Source of the DNA: Bacteroidota bacterium | Lineage (GTDB): Bacteria > Bacteroidota > Bacteroidia > Bacteroidales > JAAYUG01 | Assembly: GCA_021812865.1 (NCBI GenBank) | Contig: JAKAMP010000076.1 | Coordinates: 1 to 9,189, forward strand | Reading direction: 5' to 3' | DNA length: 9,189 nucleotides | Shown: positions 1-7,416 of the stretch, one piece after another | How positions within the stretch are numbered: the stretch's first letter is position 1 | Layout: each line of letters opens with the position of its first letter | The notes under the pieces: model-generated | Databases searched by the model: none | What the model saw: the letters and a program-made list of their open reading frames with translations, nothing else | Told to the model about the DNA's origin: nothing | Translations under genes and position numbers: made by a program

Positions 1-226
1 ATACTTGAACACAAACACTCCTGTTTTCATGAAAAAGCCTGTTTTTGGACTAAATTAAGAATTAATAGTGTTATAAACCAGCTATATACGTGTTTCAATA
101 TGAATCAACACTTAAGGTACATCAATTTAGACCTGATCCAATCAATCTCCTTTAGGCATAAGTAAAAATCATTTGATTTCATATTTGCAAAGATGTTTCA
201 AAAAACTGACCGAAAACTACAATTCT

Positions 227-292
227 ACAAATGTAAACTAATAACAAATTAACATATGTTACACATGTCAATTATTTATATATTACATTTGT
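227..292. promoter_or_regulatory. Probable operator array: four ACA-NN-TGT dyads
   Basis: Four copies of the palindromic pattern ACANNTGT occur at 227-234, 252-259, 261-268 and 285-292. Three have longer symmetric flanks: TACA-AA-TGTA (226-235), the perfect 12-bp palindrome TAACATATGTTA (250-261) and TTACA-TT-TGTAA (283-294). The outer two also form a 10-bp inverted pair (ACAAATGTAA and TTACATTTGT). The rightmost dyad sits on the -7 promoter box. A repeated dyad next to an XRE-type regulator gene is the usual layout of an autoregulated operator. That the neighbouring protein binds here is inference. Confidence 0.6.
284..291 (+). promoter_or_regulatory. Candidate -7 promoter box for the XRE regulator
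   Basis: TACATTTG matches the Bacteroidota -7 consensus TAnnTTTG exactly and would give a leader of about 55 to 60 nt. No clear TTG-type -33 element stands 19 to 21 bp upstream, so the promoter may be weak or need help. It lies inside the fourth ACANNTGT dyad, so a protein bound there would block RNA polymerase. Confidence 0.45.
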
Positions 293-354
293 AAATAGAC
301 TTTTCCCCCCGGTTTGTAACAGTTTTTATAATATTTTTTAATTAGATTTTCCCT

Positions 355-792
355 ATGAAAGATCGTCTGCAGCAATTTTTAATTGAGGAAGCACTTTCTC
401 CTTCAAAATTCGCTGATGAAATCGGCGTTCAGCGTTCCAGCATTTCCCATATCCTCTCCGGTCGAAACAATCCCGGTTATGACTTTATTCAGAAGATTCT
501 CAAGCGGTTTCCTAACCTGAATGCCGACTGGCTGCTTATGGGTCAGGGGAAAATGTATAAAACTGAACTGCAACCTTCACTTTTCGATACTAGGCCTGAA
601 AAGCAGAATATAGATGTAAATCCACCCGTGAGTGAAGTAAATAGCATATCTCCAGATACGGAATTCAAGCAAGAAACTTCAAAAATTGAAAAGGAGATAC
701 TGCTCAACACTGCCGGTCATGAAAAAACCATAGAAAGAATTGTTATATTCTATGCTGACAAATCATTTCATGAATACCAACCCTCGTCCTGA
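355..792 (+). CDS. XRE/Cro-family helix-turn-helix transcriptional regulator
   Basis: A 145-residue cytoplasmic DNA-binding protein. Residues 4-60 form an XRE-type helix-turn-helix: a first helix (RLQQFLIEE), the turn around SPSKFADEIGV, the recognition helix around QRSSISHILSGR (26-37), and the closing segment NADWLLMGQGKMY (56-68), typical of Bacteroidota regulators of this group. Residues 70-120 are polar and probably a flexible linker. The C-terminus (127-143, ERIVIFYADKSFHEY) is a short hydrophobic strand-like tail that may be a dimerisation or ligand element. The start is the only ATG in frame before the HTH, and there is no Shine-Dalgarno sequence. An array of dyads overlaps the likely promoter, which suggests autorepression. 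The gene is alone on its strand and convergent with GH3. What it controls beyond itself cannot be told. Confidence 0.92.
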   Translation: MKDRLQQFLIEEALSPSKFADEIGVQRSSISHILSGRNNPGYDFIQKILKRFPNLNADWLLMGQGKMYKTELQPSLFDTRPEKQNIDVNPPVSEVNSISPDTEFKQETSKIEKEILLNTAGHEKTIERIVIFYADKSFHEYQPSS

Positions 793-861
793 TAGCGGCG
801 TTGTTAAATGCAGCTATACCCTAGTAAAGCATTGTTCTTCACAACAGTTGTAAACCAGGCC

Positions 862-889
862 AATAGCTATTAACCAACAGCTAACAGCT
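862..889. repeat. Short heptamer repeat tract (AACAGCT type)
   Basis: Four consecutive 7-base units read aatagct, attaacc, aacagct, aacagct; the last two are identical and the first differs by one base. The tract lies in the spacer between the convergent XRE and GH3 genes. No terminator hairpin with a T tract was seen in this spacer. The same 7-base period appears, with another sequence, in two other intergenic regions of the window. Confidence 0.5.
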
Positions 890-917
890 CTAAAAAAACA
901 TTCTCTGCCAATTCTCC

Positions 918-3332
918 CTACAAACTGACTTCCTTGCTCAATCTTTTATCCCTGGAGGAAGCCGAGGCATTGATCATATATACGACTTTTTTCAGCGCCC
1001 ATTTCGAGCTTGCTTCATCCCAATATGAAAGTTCGGATACCGGAATGCTTATACTCAGTTTTGCTGCTTCACCGGTATTCAGCAGAGGGGCTTTTACGAA
1101 CGCTTTCAGTTCCTGAACCGGTCGATCAATCTTGGTATCTGGCTTCGAAACATATATTTCCACAACTTCCTTGCCCGGAACATTTCCTGCGTTTTTAACC
1201 GATAAACTGATGTGGATCGTATCGTTTACAACGGTAATATTCATGTTTTCATAATCGAAATTCGTATAAGACAGTCCATATCCAAAGGGATAGGAAACAT
1301 TGAGGTTATGCTTGTCGAAATGACGGTAGCCTACATAAATGCCCTCTTCGTATTTCGTGTAGTCAACATTCCGGATTTGCTTATCTGCAGGTTTGGGTTT
1401 ATGTCCCACAAAAATGGCATTCATGCTCATGGACTGCTTGTTCAGCGGGAAATTCGCTGTGGATGCATGGTCTTCAAGTTTCACGGGGAAGGTCATAGTG
1501 AGCTTGCCGCTGGGATTCACTTTACCGCCAAGTATATCTGCCACTGAATTACCGCCTTCCTGCCCACCTTGCCAGGCCAATAAAATAGCATCCGGCAGGT
1601 CTTTCCATGAAGCGGTTTCAATCACTCCTCCAATATTCAGTACCACTACCACCTTTTTGCCTGCCTGGTGAAATGTTTTGCATACGCTTTGAATAAGTTG
1701 CTGTTCCTTATCCGACAGGTCAAAATCATCTTTTTCTAACCTGTCGCTGCCTTCTCCGCTGTTCCGGCCAATGGTGATGATGGCAATGTCTGCACTGTTT
1801 TTGCATTCCGTTAACAACGCCGCAGAAGGGATCATTTCCGGAGGCAGGGTACTGTTCATCATGTCCATCATCCTTTCTCCCTTCCTGAATGCTTTCTTAT
1901 GCTCAGCCTTGAAATCATCAAATGCTTTTCTGGATGAAGTATCTATTGCAAACCCCGCATTGGCAAGGCCTTCTTCCAAAGAAACGGTGTAAGCTTTGTT
2001 TACATTTCCTGAGCCTGTACCCCCCGCAATAAAACGAAAGGAGGTAACCCCGAACAGAGCCACTTTTTTCACTCCTTGGAGAGGCAGTATTTCATTGTTT
2101 TTCAGCAATACCATTCCCTCGGAAGCGGATTGACGTGCAACCAGGGCATGCGCTTTTAAGTCGGGATGATTGCTGTATTTGTATTGCTGCATTCTGTGCG
2201 AATTCAGAACCAGCCTCAGAATCCGGCTCACACTCGTATCGATATCGGCCATAGGCAGATTCCCGGCGTCTGCAGCTTTCATTAACGATTTATATTGTGC
2301 TCTTGTGCCAGGCATCAGAAGGTCATTTCCTGCTTCAATTTCCTTGGGAGGATTCGTCCCGCCAAACCAGTCGGTCATGACCAGCCCTTTAAATCCCCAA
2401 TCATTCCGCAAAATGTCGGTCAGTAAAAATCTGCTTTCAGAAGCATGTGTGCCGTTTATCAGGTTATAAGAAGACATAATGGTGTAGGGTTGCGATTTTT
2501 TAACGATGATCTCAAATCCTTTGAGATAAATCTCACGAAGCGCCCTGGCGGAAATGATCGCATTATTATTGTTCCTGTTGGTTTCCTGACTGTTGGCGGC
2601 AAAATGCTTTACTGACGTTCCCACCCCGTTCGACTGGATACCTTTTACCATGGCCGCACCTATGTCGCCCGTAACCAACGGGTCTTCGGAATAGTATTCA
2701 AAATTCCTGCCATTCAAGGGATTCCGCTGGATATTGACACCCGGGCCAAGGATCACATCTACGCCATATTCCAGCGCCTCATTCCCCATAGCTTCTCCCA
2801 CTTTGCTTACCAGGTCAACATCCCAGGTGGAAGCCATCAGTGTGCCAAGGGGAAATGCCGTGCAGTAGTATGTGCTCGTATCACGTTTACGCGTGGGAAA
2901 AATCCGTAAGCCGGCCGGGCCATCAGAGAGATAAATAGTAGGAATTCCAAGTCGTGGAATGGGAGAGGTGGTGCCTACGGCTCCCCGGACTCCATCCTTT
3001 GAAGATTCAAAACCTGCACCTGATTTCATCCCGGATCCTTTCAGAATACGGATTTTTTCTTCCAGGGTCATCTGGTGCAACAAATCCTTCACCCTTGCCT
3101 CCAGTGGCGCCCGTGTATCCTCATAAACATCAAGTTTACCGTTCCTGTTGAGATCCCTGAAGGTATACCCGTCAACAGTGATCTCCCTGACCGGAACCCC
3201 GGTGTATTTGTCCTTTTTGTCAATATTGATAAAACTTCTGTTCAGATAAATTACAGCAGCGATTGCGATAACAATGATTAAACCCAGTATTCCAAGGAAT
3301 ACTTTCATCAAGACTCTCAGAAGCTTTTTCAT
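918..3332 (-). CDS. Glycoside hydrolase family 3 beta-glycosidase, membrane-anchored
   Basis: An 804-residue GH3 enzyme that releases terminal beta-linked sugars, most often glucose or xylose, by a retaining mechanism. Residues 8-30 are one strongly hydrophobic helix without a lipobox or clear cleavage site, so the protein is probably anchored facing the periplasm. Residues 60-72 (DLNRNGKLDVYED) resemble an EF-hand-like calcium loop. The N-terminal barrel follows, with SDGPAGLR (136-143), KHFAANSQE (242-250) and the nucleophile in VMTDW (Asp321). The second domain carries GEGSDR with the likely acid/base Glu527. The C-terminus has YPFGYGLSYT (681-690) and a fibronectin III-like domain (about 700-800). 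Length and motif order look complete. The ATG lies just before the hydrophobic helix. It is divergent from pyrD and convergent with the regulator. The exact substrate cannot be read from sequence. Confidence 0.95.
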   Translation of the reverse strand: MKKLLRVLMKVFLGILGLIIVIAIAAVIYLNRSFINIDKKDKYTGVPVREITVDGYTFRDLNRNGKLDVYEDTRAPLEARVKDLLHQMTLEEKIRILKGSGMKSGAGFESSKDGVRGAVGTTSPIPRLGIPTIYLSDGPAGLRIFPTRKRDTSTYYCTAFPLGTLMASTWDVDLVSKVGEAMGNEALEYGVDVILGPGVNIQRNPLNGRNFEYYSEDPLVTGDIGAAMVKGIQSNGVGTSVKHFAANSQETNRNNNNAIISARALREIYLKGFEIIVKKSQPYTIMSSYNLINGTHASESRFLLTDILRNDWGFKGLVMTDWFGGTNPPKEIEAGNDLLMPGTRAQYKSLMKAADAGNLPMADIDTSVSRILRLVLNSHRMQQYKYSNHPDLKAHALVARQSASEGMVLLKNNEILPLQGVKKVALFGVTSFRFIAGGTGSGNVNKAYTVSLEEGLANAGFAIDTSSRKAFDDFKAEHKKAFRKGERMMDMMNSTLPPEMIPSAALLTECKNSADIAIITIGRNSGEGSDRLEKDDFDLSDKEQQLIQSVCKTFHQAGKKVVVVLNIGGVIETASWKDLPDAILLAWQGGQEGGNSVADILGGKVNPSGKLTMTFPVKLEDHASTANFPLNKQSMSMNAIFVGHKPKPADKQIRNVDYTKYEEGIYVGYRHFDKHNLNVSYPFGYGLSYTNFDYENMNITVVNDTIHISLSVKNAGNVPGKEVVEIYVSKPDTKIDRPVQELKAFVKAPLLNTGEAAKLSISIPVSELSYWDEASSKWALKKVVYMINASASSRDKRLSKEVSL

Positions 3333-3599
3333 GGTTTTGGATGTATATGAACAGTAATGGATTCAATAGCTCAGGATTGCCTGTATAAAACTGGCATAAT
3401 ACCCGGTTGCATACAGCGCCATGATCTGCACCTTGTAAATCCTGCTGATCATTTCCGCCCGCTTTCAACACAACGCGAACCAGTCAGTTCAAAAACAAAC
3501 CCGGCATACACATTGCATTTCAAAACAGATTTACCTTTTCTCCTTACGAATTTATTAAATAAGATGAATGAAAGATATGTTCCTATAAAAATATACTTC

Positions 3600-3641
3600 A
3601 ACCTCCAAACTCCAAACCTCAAACCTTAAACCTCAAACCAT
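3600..3641. repeat. Tandem degenerate heptamer tract (AAACCTC type)
   Basis: Six consecutive 7-base units read aacctcc, aaactcc, aaacctc, aaacctt, aaacctc, aaaccat. Every unit matches AAACCTY within two changes. The strand is almost pure A/C/T with no G. The tract ends 14 bases before the pyrD -7 box, where a -33 element would normally fall. A tract of the same unit type occurs at 5608-5642. Confidence 0.7.
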
Positions 3642-3655
3642 ACAATAAAAACCCT

Positions 3656-3663
3656 TATCTTTG
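3656..3663 (+). promoter_or_regulatory. Candidate -7 promoter box for pyrD
   Basis: TATCTTTG followed by C matches the Bacteroidota -7 consensus TAnnTTTG exactly. It ends 11 bases before the pyrD ATG, so the leader would be only a few bases long. No TTTG or TTG is present at the expected -33 spacing; that position is occupied by the heptamer tract and A-rich sequence. Confidence 0.55.
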
Positions 3664-3674
3664 CATAAAAATTC

Positions 3675-4712
3675 ATGTACCGATTCATAATTCGTCCTGT
3701 TCTCTTTCTCTTCAGTCCCGAATCCATCCATCATTTTCTTGTCCGTTTCATCTGGATTGTATTTAGAATACCAGGAGTGGCTTTCATAGTGCGGAAATTT
3801 TATGAGGTGAACGATCCTGCGCTGGAGCGGAAAGTATTCGGACTCACATTCCGGAACCCGGTGGGATTTGCAGCCGGTTTCGACAAGAATGCAGAGGTGT
3901 TTGAAGAGTTTTCATCCTTCGGTTTCTCCTTTATCGAAATTGGAACCGTTACGCCCGATGCCCAGCCTGGAAATCCACGTCCCCGCGTGTTTCGGGTGGT
4001 ACCCGACAAGGCCGTTATCAACCGCATGGGCATCAATAATTATGGGGTGAAAGCTGCCGTAGCCCGGTTGAAAAACAGGAAACATAAGGTTATTGTCGGC
4101 GGCAATATCGGTAGGAATACCGTAACTCCCAATGCCAAGGCGCCGGCCGACTACGAATACTGCTTCAGGGAACTATACGATCATGTGGATTACATTGCCA
4201 TCAATGTAAGTTGTCCCAATGTGGAGTCGCTCACCGAGCTCCAGGAGAAGGATATGCTGAGGGAGATTCTTGAAAGGCTTGTCAGGGCCAGGGAGGAGCA
4301 GAAGGTGAAAAAACCGGTTCTACTGAAAATCAGTCCCGACCTCAACAATCAGCAGTTAGACGAAACCATTGACATCGCCATGCAGATGAATATCGATGGC
4401 ATCATCGCCACCAATACCACCCGATCGCGTTCAGGACTGAGCGCTGGCCAGGAAGAGATAAACCGTATTGGCAATGGTGGATTGAGCGGAAAGCCACTCA
4501 ACGCCCGTTCCACAGAAATGATCGCCTATATTGTCCGGAAAACAGGGAATAAAATGCCAGTGATTGGAGTGGGAGGGATTATGTCGCCCCGCGACGCGCT
4601 TGATAAGCTGAAAGCCGGCGCTTCCCTGGTTCAGGTCTATACCGGCTTTATTTATGAAGGCCCCGGCTTTGTGAAGAAAATCAATAAGGCTGTCCTCAGG
4701 GAACTGAGATAA
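3675..4712 (+). CDS. pyrD: Dihydroorotate dehydrogenase (quinone), class 2 type
   Basis: Oxidises dihydroorotate to orotate, the fourth step of de novo UMP synthesis, and passes electrons through FMN to membrane quinone. The 345 residues match class 2 length. The N-terminus (1-40) is the hydrophobic, membrane-associating extension typical of that class. FMN and substrate motifs follow: NPVGFAAGFDKN (61-72), EIGTVTPDAQPGNPRPR (88-104), NRMGINNYG (116-124), NTTRSRSGL (247-255), GGLSGKPL (268-275) and the phosphate-binding IGVGGI (297-302). No pyrK-like partner is adjacent, as expected for class 2. The catalytic-base motif reads NVSCPN with Cys180, where E. coli PyrD has serine; cysteine is the class 1 residue. 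The gene is transcribed alone and its stop is 3 bases from the convergent next gene. Confidence 0.97.
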   Translation: MYRFIIRPVLFLFSPESIHHFLVRFIWIVFRIPGVAFIVRKFYEVNDPALERKVFGLTFRNPVGFAAGFDKNAEVFEEFSSFGFSFIEIGTVTPDAQPGNPRPRVFRVVPDKAVINRMGINNYGVKAAVARLKNRKHKVIVGGNIGRNTVTPNAKAPADYEYCFRELYDHVDYIAINVSCPNVESLTELQEKDMLREILERLVRAREEQKVKKPVLLKISPDLNNQQLDETIDIAMQMNIDGIIATNTTRSRSGLSAGQEEINRIGNGGLSGKPLNARSTEMIAYIVRKTGNKMPVIGVGGIMSPRDALDKLKAGASLVQVYTGFIYEGPGFVKKINKAVLRELR

Positions 4713-4715
4713 ACC

Positions 4716-5432
4716 TCATTTTTTCGGGACAAGTTCGTTGCAATGACTCACCAGCAGTTTCATGTCCTCTTCCTTTCTGAGGTCAAGGGAGTGGCTGCTT
4801 ACGAAGTTCATGATGTCTTTCTCCTGTTTTGGAAGAAGCCTGATATAGCTTTTCAAATTACCCGCCCTCAACATTCTCCTGCCATTCGATATCCAACAGG
4901 AAGAATCAATGGTCAAGCGGTACTCTCCCGCAATGCTAAGCTTGAATGGCCTGCCGTCACTGCTGTTCGTGTAATCCAGGCTGTTCACAGCGCTGGTGGA
5001 CGATGTCATGCCATATCCTACGCTCTTGCCTTCTGTCTGCAGGGTTGCCTGGCGTTTTTTCAGCAGACTGATCTTCCCCGGTTCCAGTTCCTCGAAGTAT
5101 CCATGATGAAGGTACCTGAATACATGGGCGCCAATGGCGACCGATACTAGTTCATCGGCATTGGCTATGGCCATCTTTTTGTTCTGCGCATTCATGTACT
5201 GTATCTCATCCAGCAGGAAATTATAATTAAAAGCGGCCGATGCAACCCTTTCCTTATTAAAGAGGGCTGTTCCCCGTGTAAAGCCGGGAAATAAGTACTG
5301 GTGACTGGCTTCGATCTGGTCTGTTACCGGAATATCCGACTTAAGTGCATAGAGTATGGGCGATTGCGCTTTGCATAGAAACAGGCTGAACAGAAAAACC
5401 GCCATGAGGGTAAGAAAATGCCTGGCTTTCAT
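4716..5432 (-). CDS. Exported protein of unknown function
   Basis: A 238-residue protein I cannot assign to a named family. The N-terminus is a clear Sec signal peptide: KARH, a hydrophobic core (FLTLMAVFLFSLFL), then CKAQ with likely cleavage before Gln23, leaving about 216 residues in the periplasm or outside. No lipobox, transmembrane segment or catalytic motif is visible in the mature part. It has the mixed alpha/beta look of small secreted Bacteroidota proteins, with YLFPGFTRGTALF (46-58) followed by an NYN..LDEIQYMN stretch (69-81). The mature part has only two cysteines (about residues 178 and 231), which could pair. It is convergent with pyrD with a 3-base gap, so the two transcripts must overlap. 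It is 224 bases downstream of the M28 peptidase gene on the same strand and has its own possible promoter. Confidence 0.85.
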   Translation of the reverse strand: MKARHFLTLMAVFLFSLFLCKAQSPILYALKSDIPVTDQIEASHQYLFPGFTRGTALFNKERVASAAFNYNFLLDEIQYMNAQNKKMAIANADELVSVAIGAHVFRYLHHGYFEELEPGKISLLKKRQATLQTEGKSVGYGMTSSTSAVNSLDYTNSSDGRPFKLSIAGEYRLTIDSSCWISNGRRMLRAGNLKSYIRLLPKQEKDIMNFVSSHSLDLRKEEDMKLLVSHCNELVPKK

Positions 5433-5451
5433 GGTGTTGATGTTTTATTTA

Positions 5452-5459
5452 TAAAGATA
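5452..5459 (-). promoter_or_regulatory. Candidate -7 promoter box for the exported protein gene
   Basis: Read on the minus strand, TATCTTTA matches TAnnTTTG at all fixed positions but the last and lies 19 bases before the ATG. A TTG at the usual -33 spacing is not evident. It is a weak call based on one near-consensus element. Confidence 0.35.
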
Positions 5460-5607
5460 CAACAAGTTTAAACGCTCATCTGCCAGGAATGCGCTGATAG
5501 AATCAGTCCTTATTGTAATTCGTTATAAATCAAATGGATAACACAAATAGATGATGCTTTCTTTTTCCCCTTTGTAGTGTTGGATTTGCCTGCGTTAAGG
5601 CATGGTC

Positions 5608-5642
5608 AAACCTTAAACTTTAAACTTTAAACCCCAAACCTT
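5608..5642. repeat. Tandem degenerate heptamer tract (AAACYTT type)
   Basis: Five consecutive 7-base units read aaacctt, aaacttt, aaacttt, aaacccc, aaacctt. This is the same unit family as the tract at 3600-3641, again with no G on the plus strand. It lies 14 bases beyond the stop codon of the M28 peptidase gene, in the spacer between two minus-strand genes, so transcripts from the peptidase would read through it as G/A/T-rich RNA. Confidence 0.7.
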
Positions 5643-5656
5643 GCAAACATAACCCA

Positions 5657-7141
5657 CTATTCACCACTCTTGATCTTTGGATCGTTTGCTACGCCCAGGA
5701 TTCCCAGGTATAGCAGTTTTGCGGCATCTTCCATGATATCGGGGGTAAGAACATTGGTTTTATCGCGTGGATCGTGATAATAGACCGGAAACACAGCATT
5801 CGGGGTCCACAGGCTGAAAGTTCTGATGCCGGCCTTTTCAAAATTCGATTCATCGGAACGCGGACGGCCATAGTTTTTGTGCCATGCGGTAGCGTTCATC
5901 TTGCGGTGGATAAATTGATTATTGGCATTTTCAAACTGACTGAACAACTCAGGATAGCTTTTGCCGTTGCCAATGGTAAATTCTCTTCCGTTGCCAACCA
6001 TATCGAGATTGATCATCAGTACAGTTTTATTTTCAGGGAACAGGGGATGGGCTGCATAATATTCACTCCCGTACAGGCCGCACTCTTCGCCGCCAAGCAG
6101 GATGAACAGCACCGAGCGTTTAGGTTTGACCGGCGATTGGGCCAGGGCCTTGGCTGCACCCAGAATGTCGCATACCCCCGAAGCGTTGTCGAGAGCGCTG
6201 GGAAAAACCTCACCGAGGTAGCCCTGTCCGTCCAGGTGTCCTCCCACGATGATTACCTCATTTTTCAACACCGGGTCGGAGCCTTCTATCATGCCCACCA
6301 CGTTGCACGACTTTGCGTCGGGAAAGTATTTGGTTTGGGCCGTGATCGTCACCGTTTGCTGAACAGGCAAGGCAAACGACGGGGATTTCATTTCGCTCAG
6401 CTCTTTTTGTACCGTGTTGTAATCCTTCCCGGCATCGGCGAAAATCCGCTCTGCCACAGCATTGTTGATATGGGCATATATGAAATGCCTGAGGTTTACC
6501 GTATTCGGATTGGCAATCTTGCTGATGTACAGCATGCCCGCAGCCCCGTGTTTAACCGCATTCCTGAATTTGTAGCGATGGTATTCATAGGGTGTCCAGC
6601 CAGCCATCATGCTGTCGTTTTTCTTATACGGCGTTCCTGCTTCAAGAAGCACGATCTTGCCCTTTACATCTACGTTTTTATAGTCGTCGTAACCCAGCTC
6701 AGGTGCCGTGATGCCATAGCCCACATATACCATGGAACCCGTTACGGTTCCCGAATCGGAGTTGGATCCGGGGTAATAATCATCCGGGAACTTATACGAA
6801 ATTTCTTCTCCGGGTTTGGGCGAATAACGCAGGCTGCCTGCCGAAAACACCTCTGAATATTCATTGGGAAAATACTGAAAATAGCTGCCTTGATTGGCCG
6901 GTTTTACACCCCATTTTTTGAATTCACCGGCGCACCATTGTGCCGCTTGCAGGTATTCCTGCGATCCCGAAAGACGGCCTTTGTATTTTGATGAAGTAAG
7001 CTCATTGGCAAAACCCACAATCTCTTTACCTGTAATCGAACGAAGGGTTTCCTGCAGTCCGTCTGTCCCTCCATTTTGTGCAATGGCGCTCAGGGCAACG
7101 GCTGTAAATGCAGTTGCCAGCATGATTGATTTCAGCCTCAT
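5657..7141 (-). CDS. Exported M28-family zinc aminopeptidase with PA domain
   Basis: A 494-residue secreted metallopeptidase that probably removes N-terminal residues from peptides outside the cytoplasm. Residues 1-21 are a signal peptide (KSIMLATAFTAVALSAIA, cleavage before Gln22). A protease-associated (PA) domain fills about 130-215, with VYVGYGI (139-145) and VKGKIVLL (159-166). The M28 catalytic domain shows its two-zinc site in order: GGHLD (His302), SALDNASG (Asp318), GGEECG (Glu352 as general base and Glu353 as ligand), INLDMVG (Asp380) and YYHDPRD (His456). All expected metal ligands are present, so it should be active. No C-terminal sorting domain is seen. An imperfect promoter element, TAAAATTTG, lies at 7175-7183 on the minus strand. 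Base composition is clearly more GC-rich than in the genes from 7482 on. Confidence 0.95.
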   Translation of the reverse strand: MRLKSIMLATAFTAVALSAIAQNGGTDGLQETLRSITGKEIVGFANELTSSKYKGRLSGSQEYLQAAQWCAGEFKKWGVKPANQGSYFQYFPNEYSEVFSAGSLRYSPKPGEEISYKFPDDYYPGSNSDSGTVTGSMVYVGYGITAPELGYDDYKNVDVKGKIVLLEAGTPYKKNDSMMAGWTPYEYHRYKFRNAVKHGAAGMLYISKIANPNTVNLRHFIYAHINNAVAERIFADAGKDYNTVQKELSEMKSPSFALPVQQTVTITAQTKYFPDAKSCNVVGMIEGSDPVLKNEVIIVGGHLDGQGYLGEVFPSALDNASGVCDILGAAKALAQSPVKPKRSVLFILLGGEECGLYGSEYYAAHPLFPENKTVLMINLDMVGNGREFTIGNGKSYPELFSQFENANNQFIHRKMNATAWHKNYGRPRSDESNFEKAGIRTFSLWTPNAVFPVYYHDPRDKTNVLTPDIMEDAAKLLYLGILGVANDPKIKSGE

Positions 7142-7359
7142 TGAATTTGCAGTTAAATTGATGCGCTAAAAATACAAATTTTATGATGCAAAAGGCAGGG
7201 GAGACAGGAATCAAAATATTTCTGCATCAAATTGCCATTTTGGGCAGTCGCCGGTGGCTGATTTTCGACTTTGAAGCAGAATGTGCCTGAAAGGGCTATC
7301 CTGACAATAACCGTCAGCGATGTACAGCATGTTAATTCAGGGATGGAATATAAATGGAA

Positions 7360-7380
7360 AATCCCGCTTTCAGCGGGATT
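7360..7380 (-). terminator. Perfect hairpin, probable weak terminator
   Basis: AATCCCGCT, a TTC loop and AGCGGGATT form a perfect 9-bp stem with a 3-base loop. On the minus strand the stem runs into TTTT and then a T-rich stretch, which suits intrinsic termination of the small-gene cluster that ends at 7482. On the plus strand no T run follows. The short U tract and the distance of about 100 bases from the stop make efficiency uncertain. Confidence 0.55.
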
Positions 7381-7391
7381 GACAATTTCCG

Positions 7392-7408
7392 TGATCCAGC
7401 TGGGATCA
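7392..7408. repeat. Small inverted repeat
   Basis: TGATCC and GGATCA pair as a 6-bp stem around the loop AGCTG; the centre also contains the 8-bp palindrome CCAGCTGG. A second GGATCA copy at 7461-7466, next to the large inverted repeat, could pair with the same left arm, so alternative folds are possible. Confidence 0.5.
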
Positions 7409-7416
7409 GAACTTTA

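Larger units (their letters stand above)
1..354. other. AT-rich gene-free leader upstream of the XRE regulator
   Basis: No convincing reading frame lies here on either strand. The first 200 bases show nothing I can interpret beyond high AT content. The last 130 bases hold a cluster of short dyads and a TAnnTTTG promoter box, described separately. A run of six C residues (305-310) lies between that box and the start codon. The left neighbour is outside the window, so a divergent promoter for it could also lie here. Confidence 0.6.
3333..3674. other. Divergent intergenic region between GH3 and pyrD
   Basis: This 342-base spacer must hold the promoters of both flanking genes. On the pyrD side it ends with a heptamer repeat tract and a good -7 box. 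On the GH3 side I found no exact TAnnTTTG element. Open frames of 80 to 90 codons exist on both strands, but they show no recognisable domain, and one runs into the heptamer repeats, so I do not call them genes. Confidence 0.6.

Noticed and set aside
305..310. Run of six C residues as a phase-variable tract
   Set aside because: Six bases is short for slippage-based switching, and no second sign of variation is visible.
3220..3471. 83-codon minus-strand frame overlapping the GH3 start
   Set aside because: It overlaps the well-supported GH3 N-terminus in another frame and shows no protein-like pattern.
3357..3629. 90-codon plus-strand frame upstream of pyrD
   Set aside because: It has no domain, runs through low-complexity sequence into the heptamer tract, and covers the region needed for the divergent promoters.
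3600..3641. Heptamer tract as a CRISPR array
   Set aside because: Units are 7 bases, directly adjacent and degenerate, with no spacers; no cas genes are present.
4743..5150. 135-codon plus-strand open frame
   Set aside because: It is antisense to the exported-protein gene, which has a clear signal peptide; the shadow product has no recognisable features.
5774..6856. 360-codon open frame on the plus strand
   Set aside because: It lies wholly antisense to the M28 peptidase gene, whose catalytic motifs are all intact; the translated product shows no domain and is a shadow of GC-rich codons.
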